Shown here: one piece after another, positions 1-8,001 of the stretch | Numbering within the stretch: position 1 is the stretch's first letter | How the letters are laid out: each line of letters starts with the position of its first letter | Assembly: GCA_044377005.1 (NCBI GenBank) | Contig: JBILJV010000045.1 | Span: 1 to 17,846, forward strand | DNA: 17,846 bases | From: JABMMZ01 sp044377005 | GTDB taxonomy: Bacteria > Bacteroidota > Bacteroidia > NS11-12g > UBA955 | Reading direction: 5' to 3' | Notes under the pieces: model-generated | What the model saw: the letters and a program-made list of their open reading frames with translations, nothing else | Databases searched by the model: none | What the model was told of the DNA's origin: nothing | Translations under genes and position numbers: made by a program

Positions 1-493
1 TTCTTTAGTAAATAATTTAAAAATTGCTTTTGGGAATTTGTAATGTAACCAATTTTGGCAATTATACTTGCAAAAAAAGATTACTCTACTTTGTATTGAA
101 TTGTGGCTGTTGCTCTTTGATTATTGTCATTATCATCAAGTTTTTTTTGACAAAATCCATTTTATAAACTAAACTATTTAAAGTTAGCAAAACAAATAGT
201 ATAAAAACAATTCATAAAAAAAGCCTTCACGATTATTAATAGTTAATCACATATGAATGACTAAGACCTATTTTCAAACCTTTTTATCCCAAATATGGTT
301 GTTTTTTGTCCGTTGAAAGATATAATTAAAAAAAATCAAATTCAGACAATAGTAAAAAATGGTATTTAAATGTCTTTAAAGCCATAAATAACATTCAATA
401 ACTCATATAGAGTTGTTGTATATGAGTTGTTTTTCAATTTTAGGAATCGATGCGTAAGATGTGAGGATAAGGAAAAAAAGTAGCTAAAGTTAA
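1..493. other. Gene-free AT-rich left edge
   Basis: I see no credible gene on either strand here. The stretch is very AT-rich, with frequent stops in all frames. The only structured element is the hairpin at 400-434. On the minus strand a short stop-bounded frame ending at about position 86 encodes roughly 26 residues ending in RATATIQYKVE. It has no start codon and is too short to call, although its composition would fit the decayed tail of a gene. The remainder is probably intergenic DNA between the TPR gene and whatever lies to the left. Confidence 0.6.
400..434 (+). terminator. Perfect 10-bp hairpin followed by T5, possible rho-independent terminator
   Basis: The arms AACTCATATA (400-409) and TATATGAGTT (419-428) are exact reverse complements around a 9-nt loop. 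On the plus strand the hairpin is followed by G and five Ts, which fits a terminator for a transcript entering from the left. On the minus strand it lies about 65 nt past the stop of the TPR gene and could also stabilise that 3' end, but no clear U-run follows in that direction. The stem is AT-rich, so termination strength is uncertain. Confidence 0.4.
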
Positions 494-2380
494 TTATGGT
501 TCTTGGCTATTCACAGTACCTGGACTTATTTTGAAATTGTACTTACCTCCTCTAGAACCAGTTCGAACACCCTTACCTCCTAAAGCACCAACATCAGTCA
601 TGTTAGCCCCCAATGCATTGGCACGTTTGTAATAGGGTTGAGCTTCCGATGATCGTCCAAGTAAGAAAAGACAATGTCCAATATGTTTCTGTAATTCACC
701 ATCTTCAGGAAAATAAGCTGCTGCTTGTTTCAAGAGATTAAGAGAGGTTTTCTTTGTTTCAGCTGAATTACGGCTTTCACTCTCAGAGTAATAATAGATT
801 CCATACTCCCCAATTATTTGCCAACCTGCATTTTTTGATATTTTTTTGGATCTTATTGCGTCCAATACTTCATCATGGGATTTGCCATACCAAAGGGCAT
901 AGTATACTTGGTCAACCATCTCACGCATTTTCAATTTTTTGTAAATCAAAAGAAATTGATTCAATTCTTTTTCATTAAATGAGGTCATTGGAAATAAATG
1001 ATCACAGAAGCCCCACCATATTGAATCTTGGTATTCAGGATACTTTTTGTCAAGGGAAAAGAATAATTCACCTAAAGTTTTTGACTTAATATTAGGAACA
1101 AAAAATTTCAATTGATCATTAATTCGATTGAAAGGTATTTTTTCATTTATAGAAGTTTGAAAGACTTTTAATGGATCTTGAGAAACATCAACGAGATTGA
1201 ATATTTTGGAGATTCTGAACTCAAGAAGTATGGAATCCCAGTTTAAACATTCACCGAATTCGTTCTTGATTTGATTAATATGAATGATACCCTTTCCGAA
1301 CTGCTTAGTATCAGTCAAGAGTGAGATGTAATCACGCTGAAAAGCGCAACTGTTTTTATTAGACTCATAAAATTCATCCAAAGTCGATTGAAAAATTTTA
1401 TTTGCTTCTGGAAACATTTCAGAAGGTATCTTTGATAAAACACTGTAAAAGGCCTTATAATCTTCTTTCACATGTGGTTCTTTTTTGAACTTATAATAAT
1501 AGGCAAGTGCTGCTTTGTAGTAGTGATGGTTTTTTAAGAAATATTGGTAATAAAAATCCAATTTTTCTGCTTTCACTTTTTCAATCTTCTCTTCTATTTT
1601 AAACCATTCAAGCATTGTTTTTTGATCCTGTTGCAATCGATTTGCATACTGTGGAACATCTGAAAAATCAAAGTTTGAACCCAAATTCAACACACTGTAA
1701 TCTTTGGCCTGGATGAAACCATTTTTCACTGCGTTATCATACTCTTCTTTTGTTGATACTTCATAAGGAAAGAATTTTCCTGAAGCGGATTGCTTGTAAA
1801 CAGAATTTAGCATATCAAACATTTCAAGTGAAAGTTGATCATTGACGCCGTAATTCCAAATATAAATCCTCGCTGCATTGGTCAAAAAAGCTGAATGAGA
1901 GCCATAAATGTTAAGATCTGAACGATTTTTTTTATAGAAATGAAATAGTTCTGAAAGAATATTTTTATTCAATTCATTTTTTGACAATATCCACCTGGTT
2001 ATATTACCCAAATCATAAATATTGATACCCGCCTGATTTGCATATTTATAACTAGATATAATGGCACTATTGACTGAGTCAGGGAACTGAACGTTTTTTC
2101 TATTTGAAGATTTTGCAATAGCATCGGAAACCTTGAATAAATTATTATAATTTTTAGTTTTCTCTAAAGCCAGAATGTAATAGTCTATACAGGGAGAATT
2201 CAAAATTCTTTCGTCGACCAATGACAAAGGAATGTTGTTATCAAATAAATAGGTGATCATTTGAAATTTTTTCTTGGCATAATAACTTTTTACCTGCTCA
2301 CAATCTTGTGAAAAGCTGTTCATTACAACAAAAATCAAAGCGAACATTAATAGGAATTTAGTAGATAATGGTTTTATCAT
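494..2380 (-). CDS. Secreted TPR-type protein of unknown function
   Basis: This is a 628-residue protein when started at the ATG at 2380. I chose that start because an upstream in-frame TTG at 2401 is the last three bases of a TAATTTTG promoter box, and because the signal peptide then begins normally: basic residues, a hydrophobic core at about 9-21, and likely cleavage at SFS|Q near residue 24. The Cys at 27 lacks a lipobox, so this is probably a periplasmic or secreted protein, not a lipoprotein. The body is mostly helical and rich in Tyr, Phe, Lys and Asn. Only the C-terminal part looks like a classical TPR (about residues 540-590, with the pattern GHCLFLLGRSSEAQPYYKRA). A Gly/Arg/Lys-rich tail follows (GALGGKGVRTGSRGGKYNF). 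It appears to be a single-gene unit: the next minus-strand feature upstream is the tRNA, which has its own terminator. I cannot assign a function; scaffolding by helical repeats is only an inference. Confidence 0.75.
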   Translation of the reverse strand: MIKPLSTKFLLMFALIFVVMNSFSQDCEQVKSYYAKKKFQMITYLFDNNIPLSLVDERILNSPCIDYYILALEKTKNYNNLFKVSDAIAKSSNRKNVQFPDSVNSAIISSYKYANQAGINIYDLGNITRWILSKNELNKNILSELFHFYKKNRSDLNIYGSHSAFLTNAARIYIWNYGVNDQLSLEMFDMLNSVYKQSASGKFFPYEVSTKEEYDNAVKNGFIQAKDYSVLNLGSNFDFSDVPQYANRLQQDQKTMLEWFKIEEKIEKVKAEKLDFYYQYFLKNHHYYKAALAYYYKFKKEPHVKEDYKAFYSVLSKIPSEMFPEANKIFQSTLDEFYESNKNSCAFQRDYISLLTDTKQFGKGIIHINQIKNEFGECLNWDSILLEFRISKIFNLVDVSQDPLKVFQTSINEKIPFNRINDQLKFFVPNIKSKTLGELFFSLDKKYPEYQDSIWWGFCDHLFPMTSFNEKELNQFLLIYKKLKMREMVDQVYYALWYGKSHDEVLDAIRSKKISKNAGWQIIGEYGIYYYSESESRNSAETKKTSLNLLKQAAAYFPEDGELQKHIGHCLFLLGRSSEAQPYYKRANALGANMTDVGALGGKGVRTGSRGGKYNFKISPGTVNSQEP

Positions 2381-2398
2381 TTTTACATTATTGAACGA

Positions 2399-2406
2399 CA
2401 AAATTA
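2399..2406 (-). promoter_or_regulatory. Bacteroidota-type -7 box TAATTTTG for the TPR gene
   Basis: On the minus strand TAATTTTG matches the Bacteroidota -7 consensus TAnnTTTG exactly and ends 18 nt before the ATG at 2380. No clear TTG -33 element is visible at 17-23 nt upstream. The match argues that the in-frame TTG at 2401 is promoter sequence and not a start codon. Confidence 0.5.
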
Positions 2407-2539
2407 ATATTTTTTAATCTCATTGTCTGAAATGTCTAAAGTATTATTTTTTAAAAAAAGGAAGAAATTATAGAACTCTTAAATTAAATGAAGTAATTCA
2501 CAAAATACAAAGTACAACTAATAGCTTCATTTATTCCAC

Positions 2540-2569
2540 AAAAAAAGCACACCGAATTTGGTGTGCTTT
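2540..2569 (-). terminator. Rho-independent terminator of tRNA-Arg
   Basis: The arms AAAGCACACC (2544-2553) and GGTGTGCTTT (2560-2569) form a perfect 10-bp stem with a 6-nt loop. Read on the minus strand it begins about 10 nt after the tRNA 3' end and finishes in a run of seven Ts. This is a canonical intrinsic terminator placed directly behind the tRNA, and it separates the tRNA from the TPR gene downstream. Confidence 0.9.
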
Positions 2570-2578
2570 CCCTTAGAG

Positions 2579-2652
2579 TGAACTCGGAGGGAGTCGAACC
2601 CCCAACCTTCTGATCCGTAGTCAGATGCTCTATCCAATTAAGCTACGAGTCC
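2579..2652 (-). tRNA. tRNA-Arg (anticodon ACG)
   Basis: This is a 74-nt tRNA on the minus strand. The acceptor strand GGACTCG pairs fully with CGAGTTC, including one G-U pair, followed by discriminator A. The anticodon arm is CTGA-CTACGGA-TCAG, placing anticodon ACG at 2616-2618. The T arm is five Gs, the loop TTCGACT, then CCCTC. CCA is not encoded and would be added after transcription. Anticodon ACG, with A34 normally edited to inosine, reads CGU, CGC and CGA codons for arginine. It is a single gene with its own terminator. Confidence 0.97.
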
Positions 2653-2784
2653 TTACTTTTTATTAAAGGACTGCAAAAGTAGATAAAAAAAACAAACTCA
2701 AAAAATAAAATTTTAAAATAATCTCACGCTCTCCTATTTGTCTATCAATCTATATCAAACTCAATTACCATTTTTACTTCTTTG

Positions 2785-2814
2785 TTGAAAAATTAAAAAA
2801 AGATTGTAAGTTTG
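2785..2814 (+). promoter_or_regulatory. Promoter for the aminotransferase/omega-amidase pair
   Basis: TTG (2785-2787), a 19-nt spacer and TAAGTTTG (2807-2814) match both elements of the Bacteroidota housekeeping promoter (TTG-N17-23-TAnnTTTG). The -7 box ends only 5 nt before the GTG start at 2820. Transcription is therefore expected to begin at or next to the start codon, giving a leaderless or nearly leaderless mRNA. Confidence 0.6.
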
Positions 2815-2819
2815 CTCAA

Positions 2820-3974
2820 GTGAAATTCGAAGGACACCTCAATAATAAACTTCCCAATATTGGAAATTCAGTCTTTTCAGTCATGACGAATTTGGCCAAT
2901 CAACACAATGCTATCAACTTAGCACAAGGATTTCCTGACTTTGATTGTTCCGATGATCTCAAAAAATTAGTCAATAATGCAATAAATAATGGGTTCAACC
3001 AGTATGCACCTATGCCCGGTTTGATGAGCCTTAGAGAAAAAATAGCTGAAAAAACAGAAAACCTATACTCAGCAAAATACAATCCCGAAACGGAAATAAC
3101 CATCGTTCCGGGGGCTACAGCTGGCATATACACCACCATACAAGCTTTAATAAAGGAAAATGATGAAGTCATCATTATAGAACCTGCCTATGATAGTTAT
3201 ATCCCTGCAGTTGAACTTGCAGGCGGTAAAGCCATTGTGTATGAAATGCTGTTCCCTGAATATAAAATTGATTGGGAACAACTCAAAAAACTATTTAACA
3301 TTCGAACTAAACTCATTATTATAAATACCCCTCACAACCCTTCAGGCGCTATACTCAGTGCTGAGGACATGCGAAAGTTAGAAAAACTAATCAATGGATC
3401 AGATGCATTGGTAATGAGCGATGAAGTATACGAACATATTATTTTTGATGGCTTTGAACATCAATCCGTGGCGCGTTACCCCCATTTGGCACAACGCAGT
3501 ATCATTGTTTCCTCGTTTGGCAAAACCTACCATACAACAGGTTGGAAAATGGGCTATTTGCTTGCCCCTGAAAACATTACTGCTATAATCAGAAAGGTTT
3601 ATCAGTTTTTGAGCTTTGCCGCAAACACTCCTATTCAACATGCCTACAGCGCCATACTTGATCAGCCATCTTATTACCTTGAATTGTCAAATTTTTACCA
3701 ACAAAAGCGCGACTTGTTCAGAACGGGATTAAAAAATAGCTCTTTCAAACTGTTGGATTGTAGTGGTAGTTATTTTCAATCTATTGTTTACGATAAATTG
3801 AGCGATAAAGGGGATTTCGAAATGGCGCAATCCTTAATCAGTGAACACAAAGTGGCTAGTATTCCTGTTTCTGCATTTTATAAAAGAAAAACTGACCACC
3901 ATGTGTTGCGTTTCTGCTTTGCCAAGAAAGAGGAAACCTTAAATAAAGCACTCGATATTTTATGCAAATTATAA
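2820..3974 (+). CDS. PLP-dependent aminotransferase, YbdL-like methionine/glutamine type (class I/II)
   Basis: This fold-type I aminotransferase of 384 residues has the usual length for the methionine / kynurenine / glutamine transaminase K-like subgroup. Visible landmarks are NLAQGFPDFD (33-42) near the N-terminus, PHNPSG with Asn173, MSDEVYE with Asp201 and Tyr204, the PLP-binding lysine K235 in SSFGKTYHTTGWKMGY, and the C-terminal substrate-carboxylate arginine R364 (VLRFCF). It is cytosolic with no signal peptide. The start is GTG at 2820; the next in-frame ATG, at codon 22, would remove conserved N-terminal sequence. The gene overlaps the following omega-amidase gene by 13 nt. This pairing is known from aminotransferase/omega-amidase clusters that transaminate 4-methylthio-2-oxobutyrate with glutamine to make methionine. 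Exact substrate choice cannot be read from sequence; aromatic amino acids and kynurenine are alternatives. Confidence 0.9.
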   Translation: MKFEGHLNNKLPNIGNSVFSVMTNLANQHNAINLAQGFPDFDCSDDLKKLVNNAINNGFNQYAPMPGLMSLREKIAEKTENLYSAKYNPETEITIVPGATAGIYTTIQALIKENDEVIIIEPAYDSYIPAVELAGGKAIVYEMLFPEYKIDWEQLKKLFNIRTKLIIINTPHNPSGAILSAEDMRKLEKLINGSDALVMSDEVYEHIIFDGFEHQSVARYPHLAQRSIIVSSFGKTYHTTGWKMGYLLAPENITAIIRKVYQFLSFAANTPIQHAYSAILDQPSYYLELSNFYQQKRDLFRTGLKNSSFKLLDCSGSYFQSIVYDKLSDKGDFEMAQSLISEHKVASIPVSAFYKRKTDHHVLRFCFAKKEETLNKALDILCKL

Positions 3975-4738
3975 ACATAGCTGTGGTGCAAACCACCTTG
4001 TTTTGGGAATCTATAGATGAAAACTTGAAACACTTTACAGATAAATTGAGTGTAATAAAGGAGTGTGATTTAATTATTTTACCAGAAATGTTTACAACAG
4101 GATTTAGTATGAATCCCGAATCACTGTCAGAAGAGTCAACTCAAAAGGGGTTAAAATGGTTAAAAGAAATGTCGGTTCAGTGCAATGCTGCTATTGGTGG
4201 AAGTTTGATGTATAAGGAAGGTGACTTTTATTACAACACCTTTGTATTTCAAGAACCCAATAAAGCCCCACAATTTTACCACAAAAGACACCTGTTCTCT
4301 CCTGGTGAAGAAAACAAGTATTACAGTCATGGAAATACCAAATTAATCATAGACTATAAAAGTTGGCGTATTTGTCCACAAATATGTTATGATTTGCGTT
4401 TTCCTGTCTTTTCTAGAAACACAGAAAATTACGATTTAATGGTTTATGTGGCCAATTGGCCCGAAAAAAGAAACTATGCTTGGCAAACTTTATTAAAAGC
4501 CCGAGCAATAGAAAACCAATGCTATGTAGTGTCTTGCAATCGTTTAGGAGCAGATGGAAATGGGGTCAATCACGTTGGTAATTCTGGGATTATCAATTAC
4601 ATGGGCGAAGAAATTGGGTTTGGCAACGAAGACAAAACCTACCAATTCAATTTAAACAAAGCGTCTTTGAAACAATACAGAATTGAATTTCCTGTTTTAA
4701 AAGATGCTGATTCATTTACAATTAACAATCTCGTTTAA
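3962..4738 (+). CDS. Nitrilase-superfamily omega-amidase, YafV/Nit2-like
   Basis: This 258-residue carbon-nitrogen hydrolase has the Glu-Lys-Cys triad in place: E42 in LIILPEMF, K108 in YHKRHLF and C142 in QICYDLRFP. A second conserved glutamate (E116/E117) sits in SPGEE. Length and motifs fit the omega-amidase branch (2-oxoglutaramate or 2-oxosuccinamate hydrolysis). The enzyme would convert the 2-oxoglutaramate left after glutamine transamination to 2-oxoglutarate and ammonia, pulling the upstream aminotransferase reaction forward. The ATG at 3962 lies inside the end of the aminotransferase gene (13-nt overlap), consistent with translational coupling. There is no signal peptide. Other nitrilase-family amidases have similar triads, so the substrate rests partly on the neighbour. 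Confidence 0.88.
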   Translation: MQIINIAVVQTTLFWESIDENLKHFTDKLSVIKECDLIILPEMFTTGFSMNPESLSEESTQKGLKWLKEMSVQCNAAIGGSLMYKEGDFYYNTFVFQEPNKAPQFYHKRHLFSPGEENKYYSHGNTKLIIDYKSWRICPQICYDLRFPVFSRNTENYDLMVYVANWPEKRNYAWQTLLKARAIENQCYVVSCNRLGADGNGVNHVGNSGIINYMGEEIGFGNEDKTYQFNLNKASLKQYRIEFPVLKDADSFTINNLV

Positions 4739-4790
4739 TAGTGGTTTATAAATAATCAAAATAGGGGTTTTATTTCTCGATAAATAATTG

Positions 4791-4798
4791 AATTTTTG
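4791..4798 (+). promoter_or_regulatory. Probable -7 box of the transketolase unit
   Basis: AATTTTTG matches TAnnTTTG at 7 of 8 bases (first base A) and ends 18 nt before the ATG at 4817, the same spacing as the TPR gene's box. No convincing TTG -33 element is seen, so this is a weak call. Confidence 0.35.
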
Positions 4799-4816
4799 CA
4801 CCAATAATAAAACCAT

Positions 4817-5659
4817 ATGCCAAGTATTCAGGAATTAGAAAGCATTGCATCTCAAGTTAGGCGCGATATAGTAAGAATGGTTCACGCTGTACAAAGCGGT
4901 CACCCAGGCGGCTCTTTAGGTTGTGCCGATTATTTAACTGCCTTGTATTTTGAAATCATGAATCATCAACCCGATAACTTTACCCAAGAGGCAAAAGATG
5001 AAGATGTTTTCATTTTGTCAAATGGGCATATCAGTCCAGTATTTTATAGTGTTTTGGCCCGAAGCGGCTATTTCCCTGTAAGTGAATTGGCAACTTTCAG
5101 AAAGTTAAATTCCAGACTACAAGGTCACCCCACTACTCACGATCATTTGGAAGGCGTTCGCATTGCTTCAGGCTCTTTGGGACAAGGACTTAGTGTGGCA
5201 ACCGGTATTGCATTGGCCAAAAAAATGGATAATGACAAAGCTTATGTTTATGTAAACATGGGTGATGGTGAATTACAAGAAGGACAAAACTGGGAAGCGA
5301 TCATGTTTGCTGCCCACAAAAAACTAAATAATATCATCGCGACTATCGATTTTAATAGACAACAAATAGATGGTAGTGTGGAAGACATCATGGGCTTTTT
5401 TGAATTGAGATCTAAATTCGAAGCTTTTGGTTGGAATGTTTTGGAAATGAATGGCAATAATATGTCAGAAATTATCGCTTGCAACAAAGAAGCTAAAGCA
5501 TTGAACTCTGATCGTCCATGTGTAATATTAATGAAAACCGAAATGGGATATGGTGTTGATTTCATGATGGGAAGTCATGAATGGCATGGTATTCCTCCAA
5601 ATGATGAACAATTGGCACGTGCTTTGAATCAATTACCTGAAACGTTGGGAGATTATTAA
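4817..5659 (+). CDS. Transketolase, N-terminal subunit (TPP-binding half)
   Basis: This 280-residue protein corresponds to the first half of a split transketolase, as is common in Bacteroidota. The N-terminus has SGHPGGSLG (27-35) and SNGHISP (68-74). The thiamine-diphosphate/Mg signature is GDGELQEGQNWE from G149 to about N180 in IDFNRQQIDG, and SGSLGQGLSVATG lies at 118-130. It ends cleanly after the Pyr-binding GHEWHG-like region (SHEWHGIPP near residue 255). It needs the C-terminal subunit encoded at 7045-8001 to form the active site and acts in the non-oxidative pentose phosphate pathway, transferring two-carbon ketol units. It is the first gene of the plus-strand unit, and 32 nt separate it from the VWA gene. 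Confidence 0.93.
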   Translation: MPSIQELESIASQVRRDIVRMVHAVQSGHPGGSLGCADYLTALYFEIMNHQPDNFTQEAKDEDVFILSNGHISPVFYSVLARSGYFPVSELATFRKLNSRLQGHPTTHDHLEGVRIASGSLGQGLSVATGIALAKKMDNDKAYVYVNMGDGELQEGQNWEAIMFAAHKKLNNIIATIDFNRQQIDGSVEDIMGFFELRSKFEAFGWNVLEMNGNNMSEIIACNKEAKALNSDRPCVILMKTEMGYGVDFMMGSHEWHGIPPNDEQLARALNQLPETLGDY

Positions 5660-5691
5660 ATAAATAATTCAAAACAGCGTTAACTAATATA

Positions 5692-7044
5692 ATGATAAAA
5701 AAGCTGACATATCTCTTTTTACTATTTAGTGTTTTAACGGTAAACGCTCAAACTGAACAAAAAACGCGCATTCTCCTGATTTTTGATGCTTCAGGAAGTA
5801 TGACTGCACCTATAGAAAATTCTACAAGAATAGCAGTTGCCAAAAAAATGGCTATAAAGCTTATTGATAGTTTATCTTCTTTTAAAAATGTAGAATTGGC
5901 CCTTAGAGTATATGGGCATCAACAAACGGCTAACTTAAAAGACTGTAAAGATTCCAAACTTGAAGTTCCTTTTGCTCCAAACAACACAGTGATAATGAAA
6001 AAGAGAATCAACAGTTTGGTTCCTAAAGGATGGACTCCAATTGCCTATTCTTTGCAAGAAAGTGAAAAGGATTTCCCTACAGTTAAAGGCTACAGAAACC
6101 TCATTATCATTATAACGGATGGTTTGGAAGAATGTTCAGGTGATCCCTGCACTATTTCACAAGCACTCCAAAAGAAAGGCATTTTCCTTCAGCCTTTTAT
6201 TATTGGTTTAGGTTCAAATGAACAATTTAAACTGAATTTCAATTGTGTAGGCAATTATTATGATGCCAATACTGAAAAGGAATTCCAAACAGTAATTGGT
6301 GTAGTTGTTTCCCAAGCTATGAATGCGACCAGTTGTCAAATCAATTTGCTTGACAAGCAGCTTCGTCCAGTAGAAACGAATGTATTGATGAGTATTTATG
6401 ATGCTTCATCTAAAAAACTATTACACAACTACGAACACACCATGAATGGCAGAGGCGTTCCTGATACTTTGTTTTTAGACCCATTAAGAAAATACAATAT
6501 CGTGGTTCATACCTTACCTGCTATTTACAAAAACAATATTGAATTAATTCCGGGGAGACATAATACCGTTGCAATAGATGCTTCACAAGGACATATCAAT
6601 TTTGTATGCACAGGAAAAACCAATTATATTGATTTAAAAGCAGTGGTTAGTGTTCACAACAAACCTAACACCATATACGCTCATCCATATAATACCACCA
6701 AAAGATATTTAACTGGAGCGTATGATATCGAAATTTTGAGTACTCCCCGAATCTATTTGGACAGTGTAAATGTGAGTGAAAACAAAACCACTTTAATAGA
6801 AATTCCACAACCTGGACGATTACAAATCAATAAAACACGCGACTTAGTAGTAGCGATCTATCAATACAAAAATGGTAAACCAGAATGGGTTGCAGACATC
6901 AGCGATGCCTCATTTCAATTAATAACCATGCAACCTGGCAAGTATTTTATAATTGGCAGAAACAAACCGGAAACTAGAACCATTTATACCTTCGAAAAAG
7001 AATTTACCATTACCTCAGCAACAATAACAGAAATAAACATATAA
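5692..7044 (+). CDS. Secreted von Willebrand factor A (VWA) domain protein
   Basis: This 450-residue protein has a signal peptide (hydrophobic core 5-17, likely cleavage VNA|Q at 19/20). The VWA domain spans about residues 25-210. Its metal-ion-dependent adhesion site is complete: DASGS at 32-36 (D32, S34, S36), T115 in GWTPIA, and D143 in IITDGLEEC. Cysteines at 85, 148 and 153 could form disulfides after export. The remaining 240 residues appear beta-rich and match no family I recognise. The domain is closest to VWA proteins of the Ca-activated channel/YfbK sort, but ligand and role are unknown. Its position is odd: it lies between the two transketolase halves. Its TAA is immediately followed, in frame, by the ATG of the next gene. 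Base composition matches the neighbours, so recent transfer is not evident. Confidence 0.85.
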   Translation: MIKKLTYLFLLFSVLTVNAQTEQKTRILLIFDASGSMTAPIENSTRIAVAKKMAIKLIDSLSSFKNVELALRVYGHQQTANLKDCKDSKLEVPFAPNNTVIMKKRINSLVPKGWTPIAYSLQESEKDFPTVKGYRNLIIIITDGLEECSGDPCTISQALQKKGIFLQPFIIGLGSNEQFKLNFNCVGNYYDANTEKEFQTVIGVVVSQAMNATSCQINLLDKQLRPVETNVLMSIYDASSKKLLHNYEHTMNGRGVPDTLFLDPLRKYNIVVHTLPAIYKNNIELIPGRHNTVAIDASQGHINFVCTGKTNYIDLKAVVSVHNKPNTIYAHPYNTTKRYLTGAYDIEILSTPRIYLDSVNVSENKTTLIEIPQPGRLQINKTRDLVVAIYQYKNGKPEWVADISDASFQLITMQPGKYFIIGRNKPETRTIYTFEKEFTITSATITEINI

Positions 7045-8001
7045 ATGCAAACAATAGAAATATTAGGAAATAACGATACTCGCTCAGGATTTGGAGCAGG
7101 TTTATTAGAAATTGGCAAACAGAACAGTCAAGTCGTGGCATTGTGCGCAGACTTAACAGGTTCTTTGAAAATGGATGCTTTTAAAAAAGAATTCCCTGAA
7201 CGTTTTTTTCAAATAGGAATTGCCGAAGCTAATATGATGGGCGTTGCTGCTGGATTAGCTACTGCAGGTAAAATTCCTTTTACGGGTACTTTTGCGAACT
7301 TTAGTACAGGTAGAGTGTATGATCAAATCCGTCAAAGTATTGCTTACAGTGACAAAAATGTAAAAATATGTGCTTCACATGCCGGTCTAACTTTAGGGGA
7401 AGATGGTGCAACCCATCAAATATTAGAAGACATTGGCATGATGAAAATGTTACCGGGTATGGTTGTTATTAATCCTTGCGATTACAATCAAACCAAAGCG
7501 GCTACTATTGCTATTGGAAACTATGTAGGGCCTTGTTATTTAAGATTCGGAAGACCGAAAGTACCGATTTTTACACCTGATAATCAAGTTTTTGAAATTG
7601 GTAAAGCATTAACCATTTTTGAAGGAGCAGATGTATCTATTTTCTGCACAGGTCACTTGGTATGGAAAAGCATCCAAGCCGCACAAGCTTTGGCTGAAAG
7701 AGGCATTAGTGCAGAAGTGATAAACATTCATACCATTAAACCATTAGACAACGAAGCCGTATTAAATTCAGCACGTAAAACCCGTTGTGTAGTTACTGCA
7801 GAAGAACACATGTACAATGGTGGTTTGGGTGACAGTATCTGTCAATTGTTAAGCAGAAACATGCCTTTGCCAGTTGAAATGGTTGGTGTAAATGACACCT
7901 TTGGAGAAAGCGGAACACCTGACCAATTAATGGCTAAATATGGTTTAGATGTGAAAGATGTTGTTGCAGCAGCAGAACGCGCTATTGCCCGCAAAAATTA
8001 G
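7045..8001 (+). CDS. Transketolase, C-terminal subunit (Pyr/C-terminal domains)
   Basis: This 318-residue protein is the second half of the split transketolase. The Pyr domain carries the catalytic glutamate E61 in FFQIGIAEANMMG, which activates the thiamine ring, and the GTFANFSTGRVYDQIRQ and HAGLTLGEDGATHQ (substrate-side His) segments. The C-terminal transketolase domain starts near residue 180 (GKALTIFEGADVSIF). It pairs with the product of 4817-5659. The ATG starts directly after the VWA stop codon, in the same frame. Its TAG stop overlaps the stop of the convergent hscB gene (shared TTAG at 7998-8001). Confidence 0.93.
   Translation: MQTIEILGNNDTRSGFGAGLLEIGKQNSQVVALCADLTGSLKMDAFKKEFPERFFQIGIAEANMMGVAAGLATAGKIPFTGTFANFSTGRVYDQIRQSIAYSDKNVKICASHAGLTLGEDGATHQILEDIGMMKMLPGMVVINPCDYNQTKAATIAIGNYVGPCYLRFGRPKVPIFTPDNQVFEIGKALTIFEGADVSIFCTGHLVWKSIQAAQALAERGISAEVINIHTIKPLDNEAVLNSARKTRCVVTAEEHMYNGGLGDSICQLLSRNMPLPVEMVGVNDTFGESGTPDQLMAKYGLDVKDVVAAAERAIARKN

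Noticed and set aside
86..163. Short minus-strand frame ending in RATATIQYKVE
   Set aside because: It has about 26 codons between stops, no start in frame and no recognisable family. A decayed gene tail is possible but not supportable.
2381..2401. TTG start adding seven residues to the TPR protein
   Set aside because: The TTG is the end of an exact TAATTTTG -7 box, and the ATG at 2380 gives a normal signal peptide.
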